The translations under genes and the position numbers were made by a program. From contig JAZDSV010000014.1 of the NCBI GenBank assembly GCA_036784855.1, positions 248,001 to 312,000 of the forward strand: 64,000 nucleotides of DNA, read 5' to 3'. Below the pieces are notes generated by a model. The model made no database searches. It was not told where the DNA came from and saw only the letters and a program-made list of their open reading frames with translations. Source of the DNA: Aphelidium insulamus (Eukaryota; Aphelidiomycota; Aphelidea; Aphelidiaceae). Positions 1 to 11,962 of the stretch are shown here, in pieces (the stretch's first letter is position 1; each line of letters starts with the position of its first letter).

Positions 1-327
1 TGAACTGGCCCGACTCGAATACCCGGAGCTTCAGCTTGTACGGTTCGCTGCACAGTGTGTGAGATAGAGTCGAAGTACACCGACAGTCACAGACACATAC
101 CTTGCTACAGTGTTAGTTAGGGGCACCTCGACAGCTACGACATCAGGGTTAGTAACCACCTCAGGGACGTGAGGAGCAGCCACCTCTTGCGGGATGACCA
201 CCACCTCACCGCCCTTCAGCAGTCTACGAGAACGACGCACGCACTTACCTCCACTTACCTCTACTAGGCAGGCGCCTAGGTCCAGAGCCAAAGGAGGAGG
301 CGCCACAGAGCGCTTCTTTTTTCGCAT
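1..327 (-). CDS. Unknown basic protein, left copy (partial)
   Basis: Second copy of the gene at 15534-16291. Coding exon 1 is 101-327 (minus), starting MRKKKRSV; the intron is 48-100 with GTATGT donor and GCAG acceptor; exon 2 continues from 47 off the window edge. The reading frame is open and nearly identical to the right copy, with a His for Pro change in the run after QEV. A TATA box in the same relative place as in the right copy lies upstream. Function is unknown; nothing visible says the copy is dead. Whether it is whole cannot be judged because its 3' part lies outside the window. Confidence 0.65.
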
Positions 328-755
328 CACAAAGAGAGAAGTACCCGAGGGTACGAATAGCGGGGGGAGCGAAGGGAGAGGGGAGAGAGAGCGCAGGCAG
401 ACAGAGAAGGCGGGGAAGAACAGCAAGCAAGTTGCTGTATGAAGGAGAGAAAGGCGAGCCGGCACGCAAACCCGCCTTTTATAGCCGCCAGCTGCTTGTT
501 TGTTGGTGGCGCTGCGGGATGACTCTTGCCCGTTATCGGTGCCGCGGTGTTGACGTGTCGGGGGTTGGGTCCGCGGATTTGCCGACAAACAAGCCCCTCA
601 CTCTACAAAGGTGTGCAATGGGCGGTGCGGTGTGCGGTGTGCGCGTGGTGTGTATAGCTGCCTGTGGGTGCTGCGCCATCTGACAGGGCCGCTACAGTGT
701 GCACAGTTGTTGTAATAGGTGGCGGCGTTACATTCCCACGAGCACAGTGCCAGCC
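1..755 (-). repeat. Left arm of inverted duplication
   Basis: This stretch, read on the minus strand, matches 15116-15858 on the plus strand with scattered substitutions and a few small indels. The match starts near 755 and runs off the left edge of the window, so the true arm is longer. It contains the promoter, the pyrimidine-rich leader, the first coding exon, the intron and the start of exon 2 of the same unknown gene. The arms are about 14.4 kb apart and point in opposite directions. I see no transposase, short terminal repeats or target-site duplication, so a segmental duplication is more likely than a transposon. Confidence 0.9.
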
Positions 756-1123
756 GGCCGGTGTCCACCTCTCCTCACAGCGAATGAGGCTACTCACACA
801 AGAATGTTAGTGGCCAGTGAGTGCATATTGAACAGGTCATCGGGGTGATATCGATGATGTCGCCACTCTCGATGAATCTGTACTACTACTATACTTCTCA
901 GCGACAGAGCGCATCTTATGAGGTAGCACTCACACCAACAACTGCACATTAAAAGTGTCTTCACTCGGTACCCAGTCCAAGAAATAGTCAATGTATAGAT
1001 GTATAGTATAACTTACCATTCTCTTCATATTCAAAATCTTCATTCAAAAGTGCAATGAACACCTATGTTCTGGCAGTCAGAGTATTGTTGAAACTGAAGC
1101 TGCAAAAATATCCTACAGTACAT

Positions 1124-1166
<43 letters not shown>

Positions 1167-1419
1167 AATACTCCCTATTGGTTATGTGCATATGAAGCAC
1201 CTGTAAGTAGTTGAACAGAATGACAATACATACGTCATGCCAGCAAGGAACCATTACTGCCCGCTTTAGCGTCTTAATGTGCTACTAGCCAAAGTCACTA
1301 TATGGAGCATTGGAAAGCATGAGAGAGAAGTATGTAGCTACCTACATATGTATCTTTCAGTGATAATATGTCAATACATCCAAAAATATATCACAATTAC
1401 CCAGCTGCCCAGGCCCCGC
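756..1419. other. Intergenic, no gene seen
   Basis: About 660 bases between the inverted-duplication arm and the next gene. It holds a TA dinucleotide run at about 1126-1163 and otherwise AT-rich unique sequence. No reading frame of convincing composition, no RNA gene and no clear promoter motif was recognised on either strand. Confidence 0.5.
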
Positions 1420-2106
1420 ATGGACGACGGGCGGCGGCTGCTGGATGTCACGGCCAATGCGCTGCTGCACCTGTCGCGCCTGGACACTGAGGACGGCAAG
1501 CTTCCACTGCACCTTCTCCCACCCAGGCTGCGTCCACGCGACACAGAGTGCCCGCCACTTGGCGAGTCGTTCGAGTGCCTGCTGGTGCTGCCGCTGGACG
1601 AGAAGCGCTTCCCTGGCGCCGTCACAACGCACGCCGACCCCTCTCTCCACTCACTGCTGCTGACATCCCATGGGAATCCGGATGAGCAGGGGGAGGAACA
1701 GGAAGATGCCGTCGTGACACGCCCGCTAACCGCCGACACCATCACTGCTGCATTCATCACTGGCGTGGCCACTGGCCGCGCTCCCGTCCCCGATGTATGT
1801 ACCGTAGCTGTGTGTGTGTGTGTGTGCAGTCCATAGCTGACCACTGCACCCGCCATAGTTTGACATGTCGGTGTTTGAGGGCGGCGGGCAGTCGCGCTGG
1901 CCATCGACCGCCACCAGTGCACAATCCCCGCTCAAACTGCGCATTAATCTCGGGGCGCTGCAGGAGGCACAGCGAAAGAGTGCCAGCGTACGTGCTCCAC
2001 GTCAATACTGCTGTTGACACCGTGGCTGACTGTGACACAGGCAACTGCCGCCCGCAAACGGCAACGCTCTGTTGATGGCTCCAAGGGCCGAAGTCGCTCC
2101 AAGAAG
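1420..2106 (+). CDS. Unknown protein, probably nuclear; 3' end unresolved
   Basis: Three exons join in frame: 1420-1794, 1859-1987 and 2041-2106, with GT-AG introns (the first contains a TG run). The product starts MDDGRRLLD, has an acidic stretch near residues 88-97 (DEQGEEQEDA), a middle part FDMSVFEGGGQSRW, and a basic end with RKRQRS and KGRSRSKK that resembles a nuclear localisation signal. After 2106 the frame either reads through to a stop near 2154 or splices on to a short exon before about 2390; I cannot decide. An ATG further upstream is not excluded. I do not recognise the family. Confidence 0.55.
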
Positions 2107-2537
2107 GTGTGCCTGTCTACAAATCTATATGCATACATGATTTATATGATATGAGCTGTCTGCATACTCTATATATATATATATATATATATACATGACG
2201 TTGGTGATCTATCTGTGCTTGATAATGTGTGCCGCTGGCTGACACGTGGCATGTCTGGCTGACAGCATCGACAGTAGCCATTCTGGATGGAGGTGGCGTA
2301 GCGCGCCCATCAACAGCAAGCGTATTGCCCATACATTATAGATTGCTCATGAAACATACACGCGTCAACTACTATTTGCTATGTAAAGCTGTTCGAAGAG
2401 AGTATTTAGACTTGCTGCATACTATTTACATAGAAGCACATATCAACTTATACACGCATTGATATGCGCAATGAGAAGAAGCTTGTCCATAATGTCTTCA
2501 TTCACACAGTGTTGATGCACAGAGATGGAAAAGTGTG

Positions 2538-2635
2538 TTAAAAAGTGCTCCCTTCCGGCGGCTGTGAAAGCTTCTTGTTCTGCGGTGATGCCATCTCGCT
2601 ACACAAAGACAGCATACTGTCAGTACCTGAATATA

Positions 2636-2671
<36 letters not shown>

Positions 2672-3253
2672 TATGTATATATGCCTATGTATATAAGTAT
2701 TTAGATTGTACATATGCACACCGTCTCAACTCGGCCAGCACGGTTTCAATGGTAAAGTTGCGCCGCCATTGCGACAGGCACGGCAACTTGGCCTTGTCCA
2801 CCTGCGTGCGTTTACATACATCCAGTAAATTGTGCCAACATTAGCAACTGTCACCACGGACCGTGCCCAGTTTCTGGTCTACGCACGGCAGGTTGACGCG
2901 CGACGTGAAGGCGACGGAGGGCGGCTCCTCGGGATAGTTGGGGCCGCATCGAATCTTCAGGCTGTATATGCGGTTCTCGTGCGACGTCTACATCATCACG
3001 CACAGCTACTACTACTGTGCGATGATAGTATGCAGACACACGTACATGCGCCGGGCCGATAATAGTGCCATGCCACGTGGACATTAGCAGGTCCTCGCCG
3101 TCCGCCAGTCCATAGCTTATTGTGCCGTCACCAATGCCTGCAGTTGGGTGAGACACGGCACATGTACATGCACACAGCTGTCTGTGCTGACCAACCCTTC
3201 TCGCCCTTCTCCAGCTCCTCCAGGAGGCGAAAGTTCCGCGGTACTTTGGCCAT
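2538..3253 (-). CDS. MMS2: Ubiquitin-conjugating enzyme E2 variant (Mms2/Uev1)
   Basis: Five exons (3196-3253, 3046-3137, 2862-2987, 2722-2801, 2538-2598) give a 138-residue protein, the normal length for a UEV. Family signatures are clear: [18 protein letters not shown] at the N-terminus, [30 protein letters not shown] in the core, and the closing SQPPEGS. The catalytic cysteine of active E2 enzymes is absent, as expected: the position after KLGT reads VD. UEVs pair with Ubc13 to build Lys63-linked ubiquitin chains for DNA damage tolerance and signalling. The last intron carries a TA repeat. The donor of the third intron (GTCCGT) is weak but required by the alignment. Confidence 0.95.
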
Positions 3254-3520
3254 TGATAGTTTGTGGTGGTGATTGCTCAGTGTAAATAAATAGTTCTTGC
3301 CGATAAATATTTAATACATAATACGCTGGCGTCATCTTGCACCGGGGTTTCACGATTCCTGCATGTATAGTCTGGAATGGCCAACTCTACTACTTTAGTT
3401 GAAGGATTCTCAATGATGACATTGCGAGTATGTAGATGCAAGTGTGCTCACATTGTCATATTGTTCATACAAGTTGCGGTGCATATGATGCGACGTTGGT
3501 TACGCAACTTTACTTTGCCA

Positions 3521-4685
3521 TTAGGCTTGATTGCTCATGTCTTCCTGTGGAGTACGAGGAGGCAAAGAGGCCAAGCTGTGCAAAAATTCAAGAAACCCAG
3601 CCATTCCGAGCATTTTGTCGTAGTTCCGAGCCCGTTCCTCGGCATGGTAATGTCCAGTCGCATAACGTTGTGTGGCATCACTTGCAGACATCTGATCATG
3701 ATTTTTCGTGCCTGCTTGACAACGCGCAACATCTTCTTGCTGGACCTTCATCGCTGGAATTCGATGCAAGAAGTAAGAAATGGCTGTTTGACGGTCCACT
3801 TCACGCTCTTTATCGTGTTCGTTCAAATCCTTCCACTTGCTGCCGGGAAACGTTTCCTCGTAGCGAAATCGCTGTGTAATAGTCACACGGGAACTAGCCG
3901 ATTGCGGCAAGCTGGTGGGTTTGGGAAGCCCTCGCCTATGCGCCAACTGTCTGGCTATGTGCAGACGACGTCGATCGGTATACATTCGTATTATGCAGTC
4001 AGCGGTAAGATCTATAGGGCGCGATGACGGATTCCGGAGTATTGCTTCGCTGATTATGGGCTGCAACTTGTTCACATCCTGCGGCTCATTAGTGATGAAA
4101 AACAATAACAATGAAATGCGTACCAACTCAGCAGCGGATTTCTTTGGTTTTCGCTCTGTACCCGATTCAACGCTGCAGGCCTGACTTGCAGCCAGATCCA
4201 GCCGTCTTTTCGTCTTATTCTCGGAGCAAGCCATCATAAAAAGACATTGCTTATTGGATTTTTCGATTAATGTTTCGATATCGCTGGTATCAGCTTCATC
4301 AGTGTTCTTCTCGAGCAACAATTGCTCCTCATGTACGTCGTTATTCATCACGGTTCGGCGCCGTTTATACTTTCGATTACGAGCGCATCGCTCATCATAA
4401 CTTTGCGCCACTTGTAGTATGAAATTAGCACGTGGGGGATGTAAACGCGGGATGCCGATGAAGATCAATGGTGGCGCCACTTTGACCCATATTGTGACCC
4501 ATAATGACTGATACATAATTGACCACCACAGACCGAGCGTTCGCCGCGTAGAAACCAACAAGATCGCGACATAAATCGATCGCGTTGATACGGTCAAGTA
4601 GCACTCCTGCAGCATTGAGTTCCGATGGCATTGCTGCGGCGCAGCCGAGAGACGCCAACGCGAGTGCGCATAATATTTTTTTCAT
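3521..4685 (-). CDS. Secreted protein family copy A, lineage-specific, frame damaged
   Basis: The minus strand encodes a short hydrophobic signal peptide (MKKILCALALASLG) followed by a long hydrophilic, basic protein. It shares several blocks in the same order with the next gene upstream (4992-5844): the signal, IDLCRDLVGFY, NYVSV, a RANFILQVAQ-type block followed by a basic run, and a C-terminal GFLEFLHSLASLPPR. About one break in reading frame separates the N-terminal part from the rest, so this is either a decaying gene or a base-calling error. A stretch with GT donor, CACTAAT and CAG acceptor inside the longer frame is probably a 45-nt intron. No known domain was recognised; secretion is inferred only from the signal peptide. 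Confidence 0.55.
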
Positions 4686-4991
4686 CTTTGCATCCCCCTT
4701 GTGCACAGCAATCTTTTTCATCTTTGCAGCCGACCCCTTGAAATGCGTGCGCTTCAATATTAATAACTGCAGGCAAGCTTTGAAGAGACTACCGTTGTCT
4801 TCAATTCACTGAGTAGTAACTTGTACTACTACATATGTACATCTTTTAAATGCACAAGGGTCATTGGAGCATGGTAACATGCACTCTTGTGTGTTCTATA
4901 TCCTTGGACCACGTACTCTTAACTATTTTAAACTATTGTTTTTTGTGGCTTTGTTTTATTTCGATCCCATGGCAGCTGGGAGATTGTCTCA

Positions 4992-5844
4992 TCATGTATA
5001 TGACGCGCGCGGCGGTAGTGTGGCCGCACTAAGCAAAAACGCACCAAATCCACAATCTTCCAAAAAGCGGATTCTTTCATTTGCAGCGACATCTTCCCAA
5101 GAGGTACTTTTATCACGGTGTTCATCCATATCTGTCTCCACAGATGAGCGCGCATCATCACGTTTGCGTTTGGTAGAGAGAGCACCTGAAATGGTGCGAT
5201 CAGACGAAAAGTTTGACATTAATAGTTCGAGATTGACACTGCTCAACAACTTTACTGTACTACTGTATTATAACAAGAAACATAAATATACTTAACGTAA
5301 CAGCGCATTCGACTTTCTGGGTTTTCTCTGCTTCGCTTTTGCTTTTTGTAATATACCGCCGCGCCGACCACGTTCCATGAGACGTTTTTGGCATGAGTTT
5401 CGGAATCTTTAATAACAGTATTGCACGCCTTTTGTGACTTTTCGATTATGTCGCTCACGGGCATGTCCGCCTGAATGGTGCCCGAGATTCCAACATTCGC
5501 CAATTTGCTTTCTGGATCACCCATTCGCGTTTGGAGCTCCAGCGCCGTTTATGCTCGCGTCTGTCATCATACCTTTGCGCCATGAGCAGTATAAAATCTC
5601 CACGAGGACGCGTTCTCATTACTGCATGCTGATGCTGCTCCTCTAGCCCAATGACGCCAGACACGTAAGCCGTTACCGTTGGCCAAGGGTTTGTCGAGTA
5701 AAATTTGACAAGATCGTGACATAAATCGACTATGCGAAGACTCTCAAGGCCAATACCTTGACCAATGCTGAGTTTGGGGGCCGTTGCCGTGGCGCACTTC
5801 TGCGATGCCAGAGCAAGTGCGCACGGTGGAAATATGTTTTTCAT
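4992..5844 (-). CDS. Secreted protein family copy B, lineage-specific, frame damaged
   Basis: Tandem paralogue of the gene at 3521-4685, on the same strand and about 300 bases from it. It begins MKNIFPPCALALASQKC and keeps the blocks IVDLCHDLVKFY, YVSGVIG, DFILLMAQRYDDRR and, at the end, GFGAFLLSAATLPPR. The spacing of the blocks and the overall length differ between copies, so the pair is not very recent. About one break in reading frame is seen here too, and an intron of about 47 nt with GTTAAG donor is likely near 5250-5300. Its start is only 65 bases from the divergent cytochrome b5 start. No known family; a secreted or vesicle role is an inference. Confidence 0.5.
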
Positions 5845-5909
5845 ACTTTTTCAAGCAAAGCATCCCTGGCGCATCTTTGCTTCATTGTGCAACACACTAA
5901 TCAAGGAAA

Positions 5910-6624
5910 ATGGCCGCGACAGCAAACACGCGTCTTATTGGCACCGACGAGCTGGCGCGCCACTCGGACCGCACAGACATTTGGCTGGCGGTGCACGGGC
6001 GCGTGTATGACGTTACTAAATTCGTGGACTCGGTTAGTGCGGACCCTGTGAGAATGCAATTTGTAATGCGTGCATCTAGCATCCCGGTGGCGAGGAGGTG
6101 CTGTTCGAACTGGCTGGTGAGTGTGCCTGTCTACATGTGTGCCTGCCATTATACCGTGGTTAATACTGGTTCTGTGACTAGGCCAGGACGCGACCGAGGC
6201 ATTCGAGGATGTGGGCCACAGCGAAGATGCGCGCGAAATGCTGAACGAGATGCTGGTTGGCCAGCTGGATGGCGCCGTCAAGGCCAAGTCAACCACCAAG
6301 GTCTGTTGTTTAAACTTATTGTGTATGTGTTTATATGTCTGTGTGCGAGGACGTTCATTGTAAGACAGCTCAATTGACACACACCATATAGGCTCCGCAA
6401 TCGCCCACGTACGTGTCGCCCAGCGGCGGGGTGGACTCGGACTTGGTCGGAGCGTAAGTCTTTGATATAGACAATATACTTTTGTACTTACTGGCATGCA
6501 GATTTGTGCGACTGGGCGTGCCGGTACTGCTCGTCGTAGGATTCTTGAGTATGTCAATGTTCACTTATACTGTGCCATAATGCTGACTGACGTGGCACTA
6601 CTTGCAGTATACAAGTTTCTATAG
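5910..6624 (+). CDS. CYB5: Tail-anchored cytochrome b5
   Basis: Six exons (5910-6032, 6080-6116, 6182-6300, 6392-6453, 6502-6548, 6608-6624) give 134 residues. The heme domain is complete: IWLAVHGRVYDVTKFVDS, then HPGGEEVLFELAG with the first axial histidine, and GHSEDAREML with the second. A flexible Pro/Ser linker leads to a C-terminal membrane anchor (VRLGVPVLLVVGFLIYKFL), so it is a microsomal or mitochondrial outer-membrane b5 that feeds electrons to desaturases and similar enzymes. The last coding exon is only 17 nt. Identity is firm; which membrane it sits in is not. Confidence 0.95.
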
Positions 6625-7151
6625 CGTGCAGTGAATGGAGATGCACACAATACATACATATTATTCTTTTATCAATGCGTGGCTTGTCCATGGGCGACGT
6701 GACATGTTTGATTGTTGAACACCACATCACACGCGCACTCTGTCACCCAGACATCGCGCACTATGATAAAGAGCATCAAGTGTATCGAGATGCCTATTGA
6801 ACATCAAAGGCCCGCAGTAGACACGCATAACGCTGAATGTGAAGTGAAGTAGTAAATAGTCAGCTCCATGAATATTGAGTTCATGAAGTCTGTCAAGAGA
6901 TTAGTGGCATTAACTTTATTGCTGTGTGTGCGCGTATCAGTGTCTTTGGTGTAGTATGCACAGCAATGTACGCAGCTCAATGCTTTAAATAAATATTGTG
7001 TATTAGGCGCTGAAGTGCTGAAACGTGCAGTACTTAAAATGCGCATATTTATACGAACTGCATCCAACTGGGACTGCTGAGACCAAAGAACACCGACACA
7101 CACACACTTCAAGGCACACACATACACAACTCTTAACTAATTATACTCGGC
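6625..7151. other. Intergenic, no gene seen
   Basis: About 530 bases between two plus-strand genes. It contains the cytochrome b5 3' end, AT-rich unique sequence and CA runs at about 7095-7130 directly before the RanBPM start. A TTTAAATAAATA stretch lies near 6984. No additional coding or RNA gene could be supported. Confidence 0.5.
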
Positions 7152-9389
7152 ATGGTGAACGAGGCGGGCCGATTTGGCACACGGACGGCAGACGTGCCAC
7201 ACGGTGGAGATAGTCATGCTGCCACCGCTGCATCGCCTCTAGCCGACGGCACCTCATTCTCGCCGATTCGAGTGACGGCCCAGCAGCAGCATGCACACTC
7301 CACCGCCGCCCTGCCCAGCTATCTGTCACGGCTACTGCTCCCCCGCACACAGGAGCAGGTGATATCAAACCAGAAGAGTGGACATGCTGGCCACCAGGTC
7401 CGACTGCCCACGCAGTGGAATACGCGCGACAAGTGCAGTCTGATGGACCTGAGTCGCCAGGGACTGCGCGTGTCCTACTCTGGTACGATGTTCAGTGCGC
7501 CCGCTGATACTCTGTCTAAATGTCCGCTGTGTATAGGTAACGGCAAGTCGGACAGCGATGCGGCAACTGTCCGTGCCAACTATGCCATGGTGTGTATCCA
7601 TTGGCATTACCGCATGTGTATCTATCTCTCTCTTGAATGTACTTACTGTGCTGTCCACGCAGCGACCAGAGCTGGGCGTGTTCTACTATGAAGTGACGGT
7701 GATTAGCAAAGGCCGCGATGGGTACCTTGGAAAGCATTGGCATATTACTTGTGTCTTACCCTGATTAGATACATTGGCATTGGGTTCTGCGGTGGGAGTG
7801 TGTCTCTGCAACGTTTGCCAGGCAGGTGCATATCTGTATCTGGTATCAGTATCGTAGTGTGTCTCAATTATTCCATCATGTGTTCAGGCTGGGAGAGCTG
7901 GTCGTGGGGATACCATGGCGACGACGGTAATTCTTTTGGCTGCTCCGGCACCGGCAAGCCATTTGGCCCCACATTCACCACTCGCGACGTCATTGGCTGT
8001 GGAATTAATTTTTTGACTCATCAAGCCTTCTTCACCAAGAATGGGATATATCTTGGTGTGTGCGGTACAACTGTTGTCCAGTGTAACATCGTTGACATCG
8101 CCAGGAGTGGCTTTTAACGATTTGAATCTGGACGGAGCCGGGCCACTATTTCCCGCAGTTGGTCTTCGAACACCCGGCGAGGTGGTGGAGGCAAACTTTG
8201 GCCATACACCGTTCCGCTACGATATTGATCGCTACGTAGAGGCAAGTGATGAAGCGCTTACCTATTAGATGATTAATGTAGACAGGAACAATGCGAGAAG
8301 CTGCAGCACACCGTCGATGCCATATCACTTGCATCATACTCCGGTGTGGAAAAGTCGGCCACGACGAACGGGGTGCGCCGAGACGATGCCGCCATGGCAA
8401 TGCATGATGCCATTCTGGACTACATGATACACTGTGGCTACGCAGAGTCGGCCAGGGCGCTCACCAATGATGTCGGTATTGATGGACAGCAACCGGCAGC
8501 GATTATAAGCAGCGATCAGCGCGGCTTTGTGGATGCCGACAACCGGAAAAGTGCGTTGTCTGCCATTAATGTTCATTGGTATACGTATGATAACAATTCC
8601 TGGCAGAAATTCAAGAGCGAGTGTTGTGCGGCGACATTCCGGGCGCCATACAGCTCACCAACCAAATCTACCCGCAATTCCTGGATGGCACATCGGAGCT
8701 GGGACAGGCCACCCTGTTTGCACTCAAGTGCCGGATATTTATCGAGATGATGGCGGCGATAGATGGCCGCACCGACTCAGACACAGACATGGCCGTCGAG
8801 GGAGAAACTACGCCTAATTCCATGGACGACACGGAATTCCAACGAGTGGAGGCTGCGATGCAGTACGGCCAGCAGTTGCAAGATGAGTACCGCGACGACG
8901 ACAGAGCCGGCGTGCAGCAGGCCCTCATGGACATATTTTCGCTACTGGCCTATCGGGAACCGTTGCACAGCCCCGTGGGCGATTTACTGCACAAGCGCCA
9001 CAGAGTTGCTCTAGCCACGCGGCTCAACGATGCCATCATGGGTGTGTACATACATATCATGTTGTTTATGGATGTATATATATGTACACTTGATAACAAC
9101 TTGTTTATTCTTAAATGTTGAAATATCTGCATGCACAACTATTTCTCGGCGTAGTAGACACTCTCTATTGATTCTTTGCATGTCTCAGTGTATGCAGATG
9201 CAGATGTGCATAATTGAACTAACCACTTCTGCAGAACACTCTGGAGCACATGCCAAGTCCACGCTTGAACGCGCCGTGCGACAACTGGGCGCTGTTGCAT
9301 TTGCCCTGGAAGACCATGGCAGAGGAGCGGCGCCATTTGTGCACGCCTTGGCCGACTGTGCATTTGACCGCGTGCCGGGCAAGAAGTAG
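7152..9389 (+). CDS. RANBP9/10: RanBPM (RANBP9/10)-type CTLH complex scaffold
   Basis: Nine exons (7152-7482, 7537-7589, 7663-7721, 7769-7821, 7888-8055, 8105-8241, 8286-8550, 8607-9041, 9235-9389) give 551 residues. Order of domains: a variable N-terminus, a SPRY domain at roughly 110-260 (ELGVFYYEV, WSWGYHGDDGNSF, FTTRDVIGCG), a LisH motif (AILDYMIHCGYAESARAL), a CTLH region (ERVLCGDIPGAIQLTNQIYP) and a CRA-like C-terminus. Such proteins scaffold the CTLH/GID E3 ubiquitin ligase. Two introns must begin with GC, not GT, to keep the conserved frame: 7822-7887 (GCAGGT) and 8242-8285 (GCAAGT). Family assignment is certain. Confidence 0.95.
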
Positions 9390-9443
9390 CAACAGAGTTC
9401 ACTAATTACAGCTTGCACAATTATAGTGTATAGTTATAGTTGG

Positions 9444-9478
<35 letters not shown>

Positions 9479-9572
9479 GCCATGTGGAGAAACGTCCTGG
9501 CAGCGAATTTTATCGCTAATGTATAGTATACTATTAATACATAGACAACAACAGACTATTAAATAACACTGG

Positions 9573-10065
9573 ATGGGACGGAAAGGGCAATCGGCGGGCG
9601 GCCGCGCAGATGACGCGCTGCACCGCATTAACTATTTGCTGCAGCTGGCATCGCTGACGGCCAATAGCGGTGCGATGGTGGCGGCAGAGGACACGGCACA
9701 ACCCGCGCTGGCCGCCAGCCGCTTCTACTCGGCCACGCTGCACAAGATTCGACGCAAATCCCAACTGCGACTGTACGTGATGATACCGGCCCTTCTGGGT
9801 GACATATACTGTGTAACTCTGTGTGTAAGTGCACTCTGACATCGAGGTGTGCTACAGGTCGGCTGCCGTGAAGGCGCAGATGTGCGGGCGGTGTGGTGCG
9901 GTGATGTGCGCGATGGTGGACTATGCCGATGGTCATGGTCAACTCAGCGACAAGAATGGCCATGCCCGGCGGTGTGGCCGGTGTAGACGCTCCAGCCACA
10001 CCGACCGCCGCCAGCAAGCAGCGCCGAAAGAGAACCCGTCGCCGCCGTGTAATAGACATCTGTAG
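9573..10065 (+). CDS. RPP21: RNase P/MRP subunit Rpp21/Rpr2
   Basis: Two exons, 9573-9772 and 9858-10065, give 135 residues. The N-terminal half is an alpha-helical block (LHRINYLLQLASL, ALAASRFYSATLHKIRRKSQLRL) and the C-terminal half a zinc ribbon made of two CGRC pairs, the layout of Rpp21/Rpr2/SNM1. The protein would be part of the ribonucleoprotein that trims the 5' leader of tRNA precursors in the nucleus. The tail after the second CGRC pair is short and Gln/Pro rich. The ATG is the first in frame. The family is recognised from domain order and key cysteines, less from overall identity. Confidence 0.82.
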
Positions 10066-10371
10066 ACAGAGACACACTCTTGACAGAGACATAGAGACAC
10101 ACACAGACAGACAGAGAGAGAGACCGAGTGCTCTCGGCGGGGCAAACTGCCGCCGACAAACACTTTCCGTGCTTGCTTGCTTTACCGCGTTATCGTCTGC
10201 CAAACAGCCGCGCTCTTTGCTTGCTCGTGTGCCCTATTGTTCCGTCTGTGTGTCTCTGCCTGCACTGTGCGCCCGTGGCCGGTCCCTCGCATTGTCTGAC
10301 TGTTGCACTTTGCATACGTATACCTACACACACAGACACAGACACAGACACAGACACAGACACACTGGGCA
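10066..10371. other. Intergenic with CA/GA repeats
   Basis: About 300 bases. It holds a purine-rich AGACAGAGACAC-type stretch (about 10066-10120), unique GC-richer sequence and a CAGACA repeat (about 10326-10362) that ends ten bases before the next start codon. No gene is supported; long open frames here are repeat-derived (VSVSVS-type). Confidence 0.5.
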
Positions 10372-11805
10372 ATGAGGAATCTGGCAGACGTATGTCATAG
10401 TCCGTGTGTGGTACCGCAAAGCACGCAGTGACACTCACTTGGCAGTTCCTGCCCACATCACTGTATGGCCGGCTGACACTGGCGCTGGTGCTGGTGCAGG
10501 CCGTGGTGGTGGTCGCGCTAGAGTCGTTTGTGGCGTCCGTGTTCCTGCCCAGCTACGGCGATTTGGGCGGCACACCGGCCAAGGGCATCCCCGTCTACCT
10601 GATGATATTTCTCTTCTCGCAGATATTCCAAGTTGTCCTATGTTGGGATGCGGTACGTGTGGCCAACGTGTAGTGTGTCTGTACGTAGTGCAGAAGTATT
10701 CTCTCTACTTCAGTAGTCTACATACAAAAGCGTATATACTACTTCCATATACAGTAGTGTCTTCTATGTAGTGTGTCTGTACGTAGTGCAGAAGTATTCT
10801 CCTACTTCAGTAGTCTACATACAAAAGCTTATATACTACTTCCATATACACTAAATGTGATACTAATCTATTGTACAGGTGTGGCACCAAAACACAATTC
10901 AGATAATTGGATTTGTGATATTTAACGCGCTCACATTCGCCTACTCCATATTCCAGTATCAACAGTTGAATGAAGCAATGGCGTCTGATCAGATACCGTC
11001 CACGGTCACTTTCAAGCTGGATCAGTCTCAGCTGGCCCCGTATCTCATCAGCATCAGTACCATTCTGGGCTTGTGCATGTTTATCTTTGGGTTCCTGGCA
11101 TTCAAGCTGTACTTGGAATTTGGCTGGAAGATTTACAAGAAGATTGGCGCCGACCCCAAGATGAAGAGTGGGGTGCACGAATGTTTCTGTATGCCTTGCT
11201 GACATGCAATCGCAGACATGTACCGGACGTATCAAATCTTTTTGATGATACTAAAATTGGATTTCTTTTTCTTTCTCGCCTTCTCCGTGCAGTTCCTGGT
11301 GCTGGTTCTGAACTCGAGTGATCCCGAATTCGCGCTCACTATAATAGCCATTCTGGCCACCATCATTGTGCTTGTGCTGGCCGTCTATGGGGTACGCATT
11401 AAAATATTAGGTATTCGATCTATTTGAATTCATAATGCTTGTACGTAGCTGCGAAATGAAAACAGACCCATGATGGCCGGATTCATGTTTGGATGCGTGC
11501 TGGCAGTGGCCTACTTTATCTTCAAACTTGTGCGGATGTACCAAGTGGATCAAGAGTACAAGTATCGCTACACGCGGCGCTTCCTCACGTTCTTTGGTGC
11601 GTTGTTGTTGCTTATATCTGGACATTTTTAATCAATCATCTTTGTAGCCACGCTCAGTCTGCTGGTGGTGTTGATGACGCTGGTCAACGCCGTCGTCTGT
11701 CTGATGAACTTTGGCAAGGGTCTGAAGCAGCACATTAGCAACTCGCGGCAGCCGGCCAGTCCAGACTCGGCCAGCCAGGATCGCAAAATGACGCTGGAAG
11801 GGTGA
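10372..11805 (+). CDS. UPF0658 Golgi membrane protein
   Basis: Six exons (10372-10389, 10446-10652, 10879-11167, 11216-11391, 11449-11596, 11648-11805) give 331 residues with about seven hydrophobic segments. Diagnostic blocks of the fungal UPF0658 family are present: WHQNTIQIIGFVIFNAL, FLAFKLYLEFGWKIYKKIGAD and YQIFLMILKLDFFFFLAFSVQF. Members are Golgi-located membrane proteins of unknown activity. The first coding exon is only 18 nt (MRNLAD). The second intron contains a tandem duplication. The family is best known from fungi, which helps to place the organism near them. Confidence 0.88.
10670..10853 (+). repeat. Tandem duplication inside an intron
   Basis: A unit of about 98 bp starting GTAGTGTGTCTGTACGTAGT at 10670 is repeated from 10768 with few differences, mainly a short deletion and one substitution near the end. 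Both units lie in the second intron of the UPF0658 gene. This looks like a recent slippage or unequal-exchange event with no coding effect. Confidence 0.85.
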
Positions 11806-11962
11806 TTATGTAGTTCGCGGGAAGCCTTGTGCCGACCAGCGCCCGGTGATGACAATAATTTATAGAAAACACTACTTATACCGAGTATTAATTATGGTGT
11901 GCTGATATGCTGCCTCTTTCGTCGCTTCTTAAAAACTCAAGATATATTAATGATGCCATGTC

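Noticed and set aside
3521-4100. Block RRRLHIARQLAHRRGLPKP resembling the RpoN-box region of bacterial sigma-54
   Set aside because: The likeness is short and arginine-driven; the surrounding protein is a lineage-specific secreted family with introns.
10190-10456. VSVSVSVS-type frame before the UPF0658 gene
   Set aside because: It is a translation of the CAGACA repeat.
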